Below are positions 9,446 through 17,866 of a stretch of DNA of 64,000 nucleotides, piece after piece. Position 1 is the first letter of the stretch. The number at the start of each line of letters is the position of its first letter. The stretch is from contig NZ_FMZF01000002.1 in the NCBI RefSeq assembly GCF_900102745.1, forward strand, positions 1 through 64,000, written 5' to 3'. The stretch comes from Geodermatophilus telluris. GTDB taxonomy: Bacteria > Actinomycetota > Actinomycetes > Mycobacteriales > Geodermatophilaceae. The translations under genes were made by a program, and so were the position numbers. The notes beneath the pieces are model-generated. The model ran no database searches. It was not told where the DNA came from and saw nothing but the letters and a program-made list of their open reading frames with translations.

Positions 9446-11803
9446 TCACGTCCCGGTGATGTGCTCCGGGCGGACCGGGACGCGGGTCAGCGGCAGGCCG
9501 GTGGCCTGGCGGATCGCGGCCAGCACCGCCGGGCCCGACGAGATGTTGGGCGCCTCGCCGACGCCGCGCAGGCCGTAGGGCGCGTGCGGGTCGGCGTACT
9601 CCAGCACCTCGATCCGCATCGGCGGCACGTCGAGCACCGTGGGGATGAGGTAGTCGGTGAACGAGGGGTTCTGCACCCGGCCGTCGCGCACCAGGACCTC
9701 CTCCATCACCGCCAGCCCGAGCCCCTGCGCGGTGCCGCCCTGGATCTGGCCGACCACCGCCTGCGGGTTGATCGCCTTGCCCACGTCCTGGGTGCAGGCC
9801 ATCTCCACGACCTTGAGCAGGCCGAGCTCGGTGTCGACGTCGACCACGGCGCGGTGCGCGGAGAAGGCGTACTGCACGTGCGCGAAGCCCTGGCCGGTCT
9901 CCGGGTCGAGGGCCTGGGTGGGCCGGTGCCGCCACTCGAGGGTCTCCTCGACCGCGTCGTCGCCGAGCACCTCGGCCAGCGGCAGCTCCAGGCCCTCCGC
10001 CACGACGGTGCCGTCGAACAGCCGCAGGTCGCCCACCGGCCGGCCGGTCAGCCCCGCGGCCCGCTCCAGCACCCGCGCCCGCACCGCCTCGCACGCGGCC
10101 TTGACCGCCCCGCCGGTGACGTAGGTCTGCCGGGACGCCGACGTGGAGCCGGCCGACCCGACGTCGGTGTCCTTCGGGTGGATGACGACCCGGTCGACGC
10201 CGAGCTCGGTGCGGGCGATCTGCTGCTCGACGGTGACCAGGCCCTGGCCCACCTCGGCCGCCGCGGTGTGCACCGTGACGGTCGGCTCGCCACCGACCAC
10301 CTCCAGCCGCACGCGGGCGGTGGAGTGGTCGTCGAAGCCCTCGGAGAAGGCGACGTTCTTGTAGGCCACCGCGTAGCCGACCCCGCGGCGCACGCCCTCG
10401 CCGTGGGTGGTGTTGGAGACCCCGCCGGGCACCTCCCGCAGGTCGAGGGTGCCGGGCGGTTCGGGCAGCGGCATGGCCGCCAGCCGGCGCAGCAGCTCGG
10501 CCACCGGCGCCGGGCTGTCGACGACCTGGCCGGTGGGCGTCGGCGAGCCCTGCTCCATCGCGTTGCGGCAGCGCAGCTCGACCGGGTCCATGCCGAGCTC
10601 CGCGGCCAGGGCGTCCATCTGCGCCTCGTAGGCGAAGGCGGTCTGCACCGAGCCGAACCCGCGCATCGCGCCGCACGGCGGGTTGTTGGTGTAGGCGCCG
10701 TAGCAGTCGACGTGCACGTTGGGGACGACGTAGGGGCCGATGCCCATCGTCCCGGCGTTGCCGACGACGGCCGGGGTGCTCGAGGCGTAGGCGCCGCCGT
10801 CGAGGTGGATCTGCGCCCTCACGTAGACCAGGTCGCCGTCGCGGGTGGCGCCGTGCTCGTAGCGCATGGTCGCCGGGTGCCGGTGCACGTGGCCGAAGAA
10901 GGACTCCTCGCGGTTGTAGGACATCTTCACCGGCTTGCCGGTGCGCAGCGCCAGCAGGCAGGCGTGCACGTGCATCGAGAGGTCCTCGCGGCCACCGAAG
11001 GCGCCGCCGACCCCGGCGAGGGTCAGCCGCACCCGCTCGGGCGGCAGGCCCAGCGCCGCGCACACCTGCCGCTGGTCGACGTGCAGCCACTGGGTGGCGA
11101 CGTGCAGCTCCACGCCGCCGTCCTCGGCCGGCACCGCCAGCCCGGACTCGGGACCCAGGAAGGCCTGGTCCTGCATGCCGACCTCGTACTCGCCGGTGAC
11201 GACGACGTCGGCGGTGGCGTGGGGGTCGCCCTTGCGCACCTTCAGGTGGCGCACCAGGTTGCCCTGCGGGTGCAGGTGGGCGCTCTCCCGGCTCAGCTCG
11301 GTGACCGGCGCCTCCGTCTCGTGCACCTGGTTCCAGGTGGGGTGGCCCAGCGCCTCGCGGGCGTCGGTGACCGGCTCCCACACCTCGTAGTCGACGACGA
11401 TCCGCGCCGCGGCCCGGCGGGCGGTCTCGGGGTGGTCGGCGGCGACCAGCGCCACCGGCTCGCCCTGGTAGCGGACGACGTCGACCGCCAGCACCGGCTG
11501 GTCGGCGAGCTCCAGGCCGTAGGTCTTGGAGCCGGGCACGTCGTCGGAGGTGAGCACGGCGTGCACGCCGGGGACGGCCAGCGCCGGGCCGACGTCGACC
11601 GAGCGGATGCGGGCGTAGGGGTGCGGGCTGCGCAGGGTGACCCCCCACAGCATGTCGTCCATCCACAGGTCGCTGCCGTAGGCGAACTCGCCGCGCACCT
11701 TGAGGACGCCGTCGGGGCGCGCGGCGTCGTCGCCGACCCGCCCACTGCCGGGGCCGGTGAGGTGTGCGGGCGCGCCACTGGGGGTGCGGGTGGGGGCGCT
11801 CAC
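9446..11803 (-). CDS. xanthine dehydrogenase, molybdopterin-binding large subunit
   Basis: 785 aa member of the molybdenum hydroxylase family. The N-terminal a/b hammerhead domain (GEFAYGSDLWMDDMLWG) is followed by the Mo-binding domain with QAFLGPESGLAVP, GVGGAFGGREDLSMH and CGAMRGFGSVQ. The active-site Glu lies in RGVGEAPNISSGPAV near the C-terminus. It hydroxylates a purine (hypoxanthine/xanthine to urate) with electrons passing to the 2Fe-2S and FAD subunits. The GTG start overlaps the small-subunit stop by 4 bases. Substrate assignment is by context: an allantoin/urease cluster on one side and a purine deaminase on the other. Confidence 0.88.
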   Translation of the reverse strand: MSAPTRTPSGAPAHLTGPGSGRVGDDAARPDGVLKVRGEFAYGSDLWMDDMLWGVTLRSPHPYARIRSVDVGPALAVPGVHAVLTSDDVPGSKTYGLELADQPVLAVDVVRYQGEPVALVAADHPETARRAAARIVVDYEVWEPVTDAREALGHPTWNQVHETEAPVTELSRESAHLHPQGNLVRHLKVRKGDPHATADVVVTGEYEVGMQDQAFLGPESGLAVPAEDGGVELHVATQWLHVDQRQVCAALGLPPERVRLTLAGVGGAFGGREDLSMHVHACLLALRTGKPVKMSYNREESFFGHVHRHPATMRYEHGATRDGDLVYVRAQIHLDGGAYASSTPAVVGNAGTMGIGPYVVPNVHVDCYGAYTNNPPCGAMRGFGSVQTAFAYEAQMDALAAELGMDPVELRCRNAMEQGSPTPTGQVVDSPAPVAELLRRLAAMPLPEPPGTLDLREVPGGVSNTTHGEGVRRGVGYAVAYKNVAFSEGFDDHSTARVRLEVVGGEPTVTVHTAAAEVGQGLVTVEQQIARTELGVDRVVIHPKDTDVGSAGSTSASRQTYVTGGAVKAACEAVRARVLERAAGLTGRPVGDLRLFDGTVVAEGLELPLAEVLGDDAVEETLEWRHRPTQALDPETGQGFAHVQYAFSAHRAVVDVDTELGLLKVVEMACTQDVGKAINPQAVVGQIQGGTAQGLGLAVMEEVLVRDGRVQNPSFTDYLIPTVLDVPPMRIEVLEYADPHAPYGLRGVGEAPNISSGPAVLAAIRQATGLPLTRVPVRPEHITGT

Positions 11804-12288
11804 CGGGCGTCCCCCGCCGTGCGGTCGGCGGCCAGCCGGACGGCGTCGAGGATCTTCTCGTAGCCGGTGCAGCGGCACAGGTTGCCGGCGAGGGCCTCGC
11901 GGATCTCGGCGTCGGCCGGTGTGCGGCCCTCGGCCCGCGCGCGGGCGAGGAGGTCGTCGGTGGCCACCAGCAGCCCGGGCGTGCAGAAGCCGCACTGGAC
12001 GGCGCCGGCGTCGAGGAAGGCCTGCTGCACCGGGTGCAGCTCGCCGGGCGCGGCCAGCCCCTCCACGGTGCCGACCTCGCGGCCCTCCGCCTGCCCGGCG
12101 GCGACCAGGCAGGCGCAGACCGGCAGCCCGTCGAGGTAGACGGTGCACGAGCCGCACTCGCCCTGCTCGCAGGCGTTCTTCGAGCCGGGCAGGCCCATCC
12201 GCTCGCGCAGCACGTAGAGCAGGCTCTCGCCCTCCCAGACGTCGTCGACCTGCTGCTCGGTGCCGTTGACGGTGCACGTCAGGCGCAC
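11800..12288 (-). CDS. xanthine dehydrogenase, 2Fe-2S small subunit
   Basis: 162 aa. The plant-type cluster ligands are in CEQGECGSCTV and VCACLVAAGQ; the second cluster ligands are in QCGFCTPG and CRCTGYEKI. It relays electrons between molybdopterin and FAD. The GTG start overlaps the end of the FAD-subunit gene by 10 bases. The order FAD, 2Fe-2S, Mo subunit is typical of CoxMSL-like operons. Confidence 0.92.
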   Translation of the reverse strand: MRLTCTVNGTEQQVDDVWEGESLLYVLRERMGLPGSKNACEQGECGSCTVYLDGLPVCACLVAAGQAEGREVGTVEGLAAPGELHPVQQAFLDAGAVQCGFCTPGLLVATDDLLARARAEGRTPADAEIREALAGNLCRCTGYEKILDAVRLAADRTAGDAR

Positions 12289-13154
12289 GTCGTCGCCTCC
12301 TTCCGGTAGTCGGCCCACGCCCACGTGAGGGTGCGGCGGGCCATGACCGACAGCGCGTGGACGCGGTAGCGGGCGGTGCCGCGGACGTCGTCGATCGGGG
12401 CGGCGGCCGCGGACACCAGCTCGCCGAAGCGGGTGGCGGTGCTCGCGGGCAGCTCGCCGCGGGAGTCCCAGAGCCCGTCGAGCTCGCCGGCGAGGAACTC
12501 CTCGGCCTCCGGGGCCCGGCGCGGGGTGGGTGCGGCCGACCCGATGCCGGTGCCGACGGCGCGGCGGTCGGGGTGCAGCGCCAGGCCGAAGGCGGCGACG
12601 GCGATGACCATCGCGTTGCGGGTGCCGATCTTGCTGTACTGCTGCGGGCCGCTCGGCGGGCGGATGCGGATCGCCGCGATCAGCTCGTCGTCGGCCAGCG
12701 CGGAGCGCTTGACGCCGGTGTAGAAGCCGGTGACCGGGATGCGACGGGTGCCGCGGACGCTCGCCACCTCGACCTCGGCGTCGGCGGCCAGCAGCGCGGG
12801 GTGGGCGTCGCCGGCGGGGGAGGCGGTGGCCAGGTTGCCGCCGACGGTGCCGCGGTTGCGGATCTGCGGCGAGCCGATGGTGCGGGCGGCCATCGCCAGG
12901 CCGGGCAGCCGGTCGCCGAGCTCGGTGATCACCCGGGCGTAGGGGACGCCGGCGCCCAGCCGCACCACGCCGTCCTCGGTGTCCCACTGCTGCAGCTCGG
13001 GGACGCGGGTGAGGTCGAGGAGCAGCGACGGGCGCAGCCGGCCGAAGTTCACCGCGACCATCACGTCGGTGCCCCCGGCGACGGGGACGGCGTCGCGGGA
13101 GGCGGCCTTCGCCTCCAGCGCCTCCGCCCACGTCGCGGGCTGCAGGAACTCCAT
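12279..13154 (-). CDS. xanthine dehydrogenase, FAD-binding subunit
   Basis: 291 aa. FAD-binding motifs are VPVAGGTDVMVAVNFG (about residue 25-40) and TIGSPQIRNRGTVGGNLATA (about 100-120), with the CO-dehydrogenase flavoprotein C-terminal domain after residue 175. The ATG start has GAGGAG upstream. It is first gene of the three-subunit operon and is divergent from the 8-oxoguanine deaminase gene with 87 bases between them, so both probably share a control region. Confidence 0.92.
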   Translation of the reverse strand: MEFLQPATWAEALEAKAASRDAVPVAGGTDVMVAVNFGRLRPSLLLDLTRVPELQQWDTEDGVVRLGAGVPYARVITELGDRLPGLAMAARTIGSPQIRNRGTVGGNLATASPAGDAHPALLAADAEVEVASVRGTRRIPVTGFYTGVKRSALADDELIAAIRIRPPSGPQQYSKIGTRNAMVIAVAAFGLALHPDRRAVGTGIGSAAPTPRRAPEAEEFLAGELDGLWDSRGELPASTATRFGELVSAAAAPIDDVRGTARYRVHALSVMARRTLTWAWADYRKEATTCA

Positions 13155-13229
13155 GGGCACTCCTCGGGCGGTGTGGGGACGGCCACGGTAACGCCGCCGC
13201 GTCACGGGGAGGTCGCACCTCGCGGCGGG

Positions 13230-13235
13230 CAGGAT
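13230..13235 (+). promoter_or_regulatory. -10-like hexamer of a leaderless promoter
   Basis: CAGGAT lies exactly 6 bases before the GTG at 13242, without a ribosome-binding site. It supports that GTG as both start codon and transcription start. Confidence 0.5.
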
Positions 13236-13241
13236 GCGCCC

Positions 13242-14615
13242 GTGGAGACGACTGCCGACCTGCTGGTGCACGACGCCGACCTGGTGGCCACCGTCGACGA
13301 CGGCCGCCGCGAGATCGCCGGGGGCTGGGTGGCCGTCACCGGCGGGGTGGTCAGCGGGGTGGGCGGGCCGGGCGACCCGCGTCCGGCGGCGGCGCGGGCG
13401 GTCGACGCGCGCGGCTGCCTGGTGACGCCGGGGCTGGTCAACACCCACCACCACCTGTACCAGAACCTCACCCGCTCCTACGCCCCGGCGCTGACCGGCG
13501 GGCTGTTCGACTGGCTGGTGACCCTCTACCCGCTGTGGGCGCGGCTGGACGAGGAGGCCGCCTACGTGTCGGCCTACGTGGGGCTCACCGAGCTCGCGCT
13601 GGCCGGGTGCACCACCTCCACCGACCACCTCTACGTGCACCCGCGCGGCGCCGGCGACCTGATCGGCGCCGAGGTGCGGGCCGCGCAGGACCTGGGGGTG
13701 CGGTCGCACTTCACGCGCGGGTCGATGTCGCTGTCGGAGAAGGACGGCGGGCTGCCGCCGGACTCCGTCGTCCAGGACGACGACGAGGTGCTCGCCGAGT
13801 CCGAGCGCCTGGTGGCGGCCCACCACGACCGCTCCCCGCACGCGCTGACCCGCATCGCGCTGGCGCCGTGCTCGCCGTTCAGCGTGTCGACGTCGCTGAT
13901 GACGCGGACCGCGGAGCTCGCCGAGCGGCTCGACGTCCGGCTGCACACCCACCTGGCCGAGACGCAGGACGAGGACGCGTTCTGCCTGGAGCGCTTCGGC
14001 CGCCGCCCGGTCGACCACCTCGCCGACGTCGGCTGGATGACCGACCGGACGTGGCTGGCGCACGTCGTGTGGCCCTCCGCCGACGAGGTGGCCCGGCTGG
14101 GCGCGGCGCGGGTGGGGGCGGCGCACTGCCCGTCGTCGAACATGGTGCTGGGCAGCGGGCTGGCCCCGGTGGCCGAGCTGCGGGCGGCGGGGGCGCCGGT
14201 CGGGCTGGGCGTGGACGGGTCGGCGTCGGCCGACGCGGCCTCGCTGTGGCTGGAGGCCCGCACCGCGATGCTGCAGGGCAAGCTGCGGCACGGCGCGGCG
14301 TCCTTCAGCGCCCGCGACGCGCTGGAGCTGGCCACCCGCGGCGGCGCGGCCTGCCTCGGGCGCACCGGCGAGATCGGGCAGCTGTCGGTGGGCGCCTGCG
14401 GCGACCTGGCGGTGTGGCCGCTGACCGGACCCGCGTTCGCCGGGGCGCTGTCGGACCCGGTGGAGGCGTGGCTGCGGTGCGGGCCGGTGGCGGCGCGGCA
14501 CACCGTCGTCGGCGGGCGGTTCGTCGTCGAGGACGGCGTCCCGGTGCACCCGGGCCTCGACGCGCAGCTCGCCGTCCACCGACGGGTGTCCGAGCGCGTG
14601 CAGGCGCCCCGCTGA
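13242..14615 (+). CDS. 8-oxoguanine deaminase-like amidohydrolase
   Basis: 457 aa amidohydrolase of the AtzB/guanine deaminase group. NTHHHLYQNLTR carries the metal HxH and matches the family form that includes 8-oxoguanine deaminase. Later ligands are in HTHLAETQDED, LAHVVWPSADE and GVDGSASAD. The reaction would be hydrolytic deamination of 8-oxoguanine to urate or of a related aminopurine. Close relatives are often annotated hydroxydechloroatrazine ethylaminohydrolase, so the exact substrate is inference. Its position beside xanthine dehydrogenase supports a purine role. Confidence 0.78.
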   Translation: METTADLLVHDADLVATVDDGRREIAGGWVAVTGGVVSGVGGPGDPRPAAARAVDARGCLVTPGLVNTHHHLYQNLTRSYAPALTGGLFDWLVTLYPLWARLDEEAAYVSAYVGLTELALAGCTTSTDHLYVHPRGAGDLIGAEVRAAQDLGVRSHFTRGSMSLSEKDGGLPPDSVVQDDDEVLAESERLVAAHHDRSPHALTRIALAPCSPFSVSTSLMTRTAELAERLDVRLHTHLAETQDEDAFCLERFGRRPVDHLADVGWMTDRTWLAHVVWPSADEVARLGAARVGAAHCPSSNMVLGSGLAPVAELRAAGAPVGLGVDGSASADAASLWLEARTAMLQGKLRHGAASFSARDALELATRGGAACLGRTGEIGQLSVGACGDLAVWPLTGPAFAGALSDPVEAWLRCGPVAARHTVVGGRFVVEDGVPVHPGLDAQLAVHRRVSERVQAPR

Positions 14616-14641
14616 CCGTGCACATCTGCGGAAGTGGACGA

Positions 14642-15772
14642 CTAGAGGGCGGCGGCGAGGGCCTCGAGGTCGTCGACGGTGGCGTCCAGGTGCGGGGACA
14701 CCCGCAGGACGGGTGAGGTCATCTCCTCCGGCGCCCGCTCGGGCAGCGCGGCGGTGGTGACGATGCCGTGCTCGGTGAGCAGCCGCGCCCGGGTGGCGAC
14801 GACGTCGACGCCGTCGGGCGGGCGCAGCGTGGTGGTGGCGGTCGGCTCGTCGAGGGGCTCGACCACCCGCCAGCCCGCCGCGCCGTCGAGCAGCTCCCGC
14901 GAGACCCGGCCCAGCGCCGCCAGCCGGGCGCGCACCCGGTCGGGCCCGGCCGCCAGGTGCTCCCCGACGGCCAGCACCAGCCCGACGCGGCCGGCCACGT
15001 GCGCCTCGCCGCTCTCCAGCGCGCGCAGCGGCGGCAGGTCGGCCGGCGCGGGCAGCACCGGCCGCAGCTCGGCGGTCACCGGCGGCCGCACGCACAGCAC
15101 CCCCACCCCGCGGGGCCCGGCCAGCCACTTGCGGGAGGTCGAGTAGACGACGTCGGCGCCGAGGTCGACGTCGAGGTGCCCGAGCGACTGCGCGGCGTCG
15201 AGCACCAGCGGCACGCCGTGCGCCCGGCACAGCGCGGCCACCTCCGCGGCCGGCTGGACGACGCCGCGGTGGCTGGCCACGTGGGTCAGGTGCACGAACC
15301 GCGGCGGGTCGCCGGCCAGCAGCCGCTCCAGCGCGGCCAGGTCGGCCCGGCCGTCGCCGTCCACGGCCAGCGGCACGGTCTGCAGGCCGGCGTCGCGCAG
15401 CATCGCCGCGTTGGGCGCGTACTCGCCGGGCAGCCGGGCCACCCGGGAGCCGGCGGGCAGCCGCCAGGCCGCGAGCAGGGCCGCGAGCGCCGCCTGCGCG
15501 GACTCGACGAACACCACGTCGGCCGCGGCCATCCCGGCGAGGCCGCCGAGGACGCTGCGGCCCTGCTGGAGCAGGTCGGCGGCGGTGGCCTCGGCGACGT
15601 ACCCGCCCAGCTCGGCCTCGTGCCGCGCGTGGTGGGCCACCGCCTCGAGCACCCGGTTGCTCTGGCGGCTGCACGCCGCGGTGTCCAGGTGCCGCCCGGC
15701 CGGCCGCGGGCGCGCGGCCCGCCAGGAGTCGCCGAGGTCCTCGTGCGGGAGCAGCAGGTCGAGCGCGGTCAC
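14642..15772 (-). CDS. egtE: PLP-dependent class V aminotransferase fold, probable EgtE
   Basis: 376 aa. HLDTAACSRQSNRVLEA near the N-terminus, GGYVAEATAADLL, the PLP-binding Asp in LVLDAAQSLGHLD and the Schiff-base Lys in STSRKWLAGPRG give a cysteine-desulfurase-like fold. EgtE is the C-S lyase that releases ergothioneine from the hercynylcysteine sulfoxide, and egtABCD lies 3 kb upstream on the same strand. The gene begins 9 bases after the anti-sigma gene, as the last gene of the sigma operon. An unrelated class V enzyme cannot be excluded without alignment. Confidence 0.72.
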   Translation of the reverse strand: MTALDLLLPHEDLGDSWRAARPRPAGRHLDTAACSRQSNRVLEAVAHHARHEAELGGYVAEATAADLLQQGRSVLGGLAGMAAADVVFVESAQAALAALLAAWRLPAGSRVARLPGEYAPNAAMLRDAGLQTVPLAVDGDGRADLAALERLLAGDPPRFVHLTHVASHRGVVQPAAEVAALCRAHGVPLVLDAAQSLGHLDVDLGADVVYSTSRKWLAGPRGVGVLCVRPPVTAELRPVLPAPADLPPLRALESGEAHVAGRVGLVLAVGEHLAAGPDRVRARLAALGRVSRELLDGAAGWRVVEPLDEPTATTTLRPPDGVDVVATRARLLTEHGIVTTAALPERAPEEMTSPVLRVSPHLDATVDDLEALAAAL

Positions 15773-15781
15773 GACCCGACG

Positions 15782-16582
15782 CTAGGCCAGCTGGCCGCGG
15801 GCCACCGAGACGCCGGAGTGCGTCGGGTCGCCGTCGAGCTGCTCGATCGAGACGTCGACCACCGGGTACTCGCCGAGGTCGAGGCCGGCGGGCAGCTCGA
15901 ACTGCTCGGAGCCGGTGCGCACCACGCCGAGCGGGATCAGCCCGGAGACCGACTCGGTGAGCAGCCACGCCTCGTAGTAGCCCTCGGCCGGGGCCCCGGC
16001 GGCCAGGTCCACCTCGAGCACCAGCGTGCCGTCGGCCCGCTCGACCACCTCCGCCCGGCCCGACGCGTCGCTCTCGGCGAGCGGGTCGAGGGTGGCGGCG
16101 GCCACCGGGACGCCGCTGCCCCCGGCGTCGTCGCCGCCGCGGAGGGCGACCGCGCCGGCCCCGATGGCCAGCCCGGCCACCAGCGCGGCGGCCGCGGCCA
16201 GCAGCACCCGGGAGCGGCGGGGCCGCAGCGGCACGACCGGGGCGAGCGGGGGGTCGGCGGGCGGCGGGACGGGACCGGCGCCCACCGGCAGCGGCGGGCT
16301 GTCGGGCACCCCGGCGGGCGGCGCGGAGGCGGCGACGACGTGGGCCCGGGGCGCGACACCGACGCCGGTGGCCGCGGCGATGCCCGCCCACAGCCCCGGC
16401 GGTGGCGCCACCGGCGGGCCGGGCGCGGCGAGCTCGGGGACGGCGAGTGCCTCGACGCCGCGGCGCAGCGCGGCCACCTCGTCGCCGCACCGGGCGCAGC
16501 CGGCCAGGTGCGCGGCCTCGTCGGCGGGCAGCGGCTCACCCAGCGCCGCCAGCCCCAGGTCCTCAGGCGTGCAGTGCCGCAC
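15782..16582 (-). CDS. anti-sigma factor, RskA family
   Basis: 266 aa. The N-terminal HLAGCARC (after an upstream His) is the zinc-binding anti-sigma motif. A Pro-rich linker runs to about residue 125, followed by one membrane helix (VLLAAAAALVAGLAIGAGAV). The extracytoplasmic C-terminal domain has the RskA-type ending EGYYEAWLLT...PLGVV...SIEQLDGDPTHSG. It would hold the sigma factor at the membrane until cleaved. The GTG start lies inside the end of the sigma gene (20-base overlap), so the pair is made together. Confidence 0.9.
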   Translation of the reverse strand: MRHCTPEDLGLAALGEPLPADEAAHLAGCARCGDEVAALRRGVEALAVPELAAPGPPVAPPPGLWAGIAAATGVGVAPRAHVVAASAPPAGVPDSPPLPVGAGPVPPPADPPLAPVVPLRPRRSRVLLAAAAALVAGLAIGAGAVALRGGDDAGGSGVPVAAATLDPLAESDASGRAEVVERADGTLVLEVDLAAGAPAEGYYEAWLLTESVSGLIPLGVVRTGSEQFELPAGLDLGEYPVVDVSIEQLDGDPTHSGVSVARGQLA

Positions 16583-17216
16583 CGTCCACCTCCAACCGGT
16601 CCCTCAGGCGCTCCAGCGTGCGCCGGATGTGGCTCTTGACCGTCCCCAGCGGCAGCCCGGTGCGCTCGGCGATCTGGGTGTGCGTGAGGTCGGCGAAGAA
16701 CGCCAGCTCGATGATGCCGCGCTGGGGCTGGCCCAGGCGGTCCAGCTCGCCGAGCAGCAGCACGCGGTCGGCGACGGCGGAGTCCACCGGCGCCGGGCCG
16801 ACGGCCGGCAGGCGCTGCGCCTCGGCCGCGGCGGCCTCCGCGGCGCGGCGCTGGCGGTCCCGCCGCGCCCACGTGTCGGCGATCTTGTGCCGGGCCACAC
16901 CGACCAGCCAGGCCGGCAGCGGACCCTGCTCGGGGCGGAACCCGCTGCGGCCGGTCCAGGCGGAGACGAAGGTCTGCTGGGTGACGTCCTCCGCGTCGGG
17001 GCCGGGGCCGAAGGCGCGCACCGCCATGCCGTGCACCTGGGCGGCCCAGCGCTCGTAGGCCCAGGCGAGCGCCTGCTCGTCGCCCGCGGCGAAGCGCCGG
17101 CCGACCTCGGCGTCGTCCGGGCCGGAGGCGTCCGGCGCGGCCGGCGTCGCCTCGGTCGTCACCCACCCGACAGTACGGGGCCGCTGGGAGGTGCGGGGCC
17201 CGAGCAGGTCAGTCAT
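16563..17216 (-). CDS. ECF sigma factor, SigK type
   Basis: 217 aa. Region 2 is at about residues 50-110 (AVRAFGPGPDAEDVTQQTFV). Region 4 is the helix-turn-helix THTQIAERTGLPLGTVKSHI near residue 185. Pairing with an RskA-type anti-sigma gene and GPGPDAEDVTQQ resemble mycobacterial SigK. The ATG overlaps the sortase stop by 8 bases; an internal GTG at 17162 would give a 199-residue protein and neither start has a good ribosome site. It probably controls its own operon from the element at 18730-18757. Confidence 0.88.
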   Translation of the reverse strand: MTDLLGPRTSQRPRTVGWVTTEATPAAPDASGPDDAEVGRRFAAGDEQALAWAYERWAAQVHGMAVRAFGPGPDAEDVTQQTFVSAWTGRSGFRPEQGPLPAWLVGVARHKIADTWARRDRQRRAAEAAAAEAQRLPAVGPAPVDSAVADRVLLLGELDRLGQPQRGIIELAFFADLTHTQIAERTGLPLGTVKSHIRRTLERLRDRLEVDGAALHA

Positions 17217-17853
17217 GACGGGCCGGCTCGGCGACGACGACCACGTTGTCGCGGTAGCCGCCGACCTCGGGGAGGAACGGTCCACCGCAGGTGACCAGGG
17301 TCAGCCGCGGCGGCCCGTCGCGCCGGAACAGGGCGTCCACCGGCAGCGCCTGCTTGTCCAGCAGCTCTCGGCCGACGACGACCCAGCGGGTCACCGTCCC
17401 GGCGGCGTCGGTCACCAGCACCTCGTCGCCGGGCCCGGTCTCCCGCAGCGGCGCGAGCGCCCCGAGACCCTGCTCGACGTCGTCGACGTGCCCGGCGACC
17501 ACCGCCGAGCCGGGTGCGCCGGGCGCCGGGCCGAACCGGTACCAGCCGGCGCGGTCGACGTCGCCGGGCAGCTCCATCTGGCCGTCGCCGGTGACCCCCG
17601 TGGCGTCGACCGGCGCGTCGATGCCCCGGGCCGGCACCTCGAGCCGCACCGGCGGGACCACCTCGGCGGGCGGGGCCGGCGCGGCGTCACGGGCGGCCAC
17701 CGTCGGGCCCGTGGGAGGGGCTGGGGGCGGCGTGCCCAGGGCCTCCTCGACGGGGGCGCCCGCCGCCGCGGCGGGCCGGGTCAGCTCCCACGCGGTGGGC
17801 ACGCCCACGGCGAGGGCCAGGCCCAGGGCCACGCCGGCGGCGGCGGGTCGCAC
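17209..17853 (-). CDS. class E/F-type sortase
   Basis: 214 aa. One N-terminal membrane helix (AAAGVALGLALAVGVPTAW), a Pro-rich linker, then the sortase domain with catalytic His in SAVVAGHVDD, Cys in LTLVTCGGPF and a candidate Arg in GGYRDNVVV. It would attach a surface protein to peptidoglycan. The GTG at 17853 has GGGAGG upstream, which decides the start. It lies 13 bases after the DUF4397 gene, whose product is the obvious candidate client, and directly before the sigma factor. Confidence 0.87.
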   Translation of the reverse strand: MRPAAAGVALGLALAVGVPTAWELTRPAAAAGAPVEEALGTPPPAPPTGPTVAARDAAPAPPAEVVPPVRLEVPARGIDAPVDATGVTGDGQMELPGDVDRAGWYRFGPAPGAPGSAVVAGHVDDVEQGLGALAPLRETGPGDEVLVTDAAGTVTRWVVVGRELLDKQALPVDALFRRDGPPRLTLVTCGGPFLPEVGGYRDNVVVVAEPARHD

Positions 17854-17866
17854 CGTCGTCCTCCCG

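Noticed and set aside
12279-16490. 1403-codon reverse frame
   Set aside because: Only its final 291 codons (the FAD subunit) are real; the rest is out-of-frame sequence across the deaminase, EgtE and anti-sigma genes.
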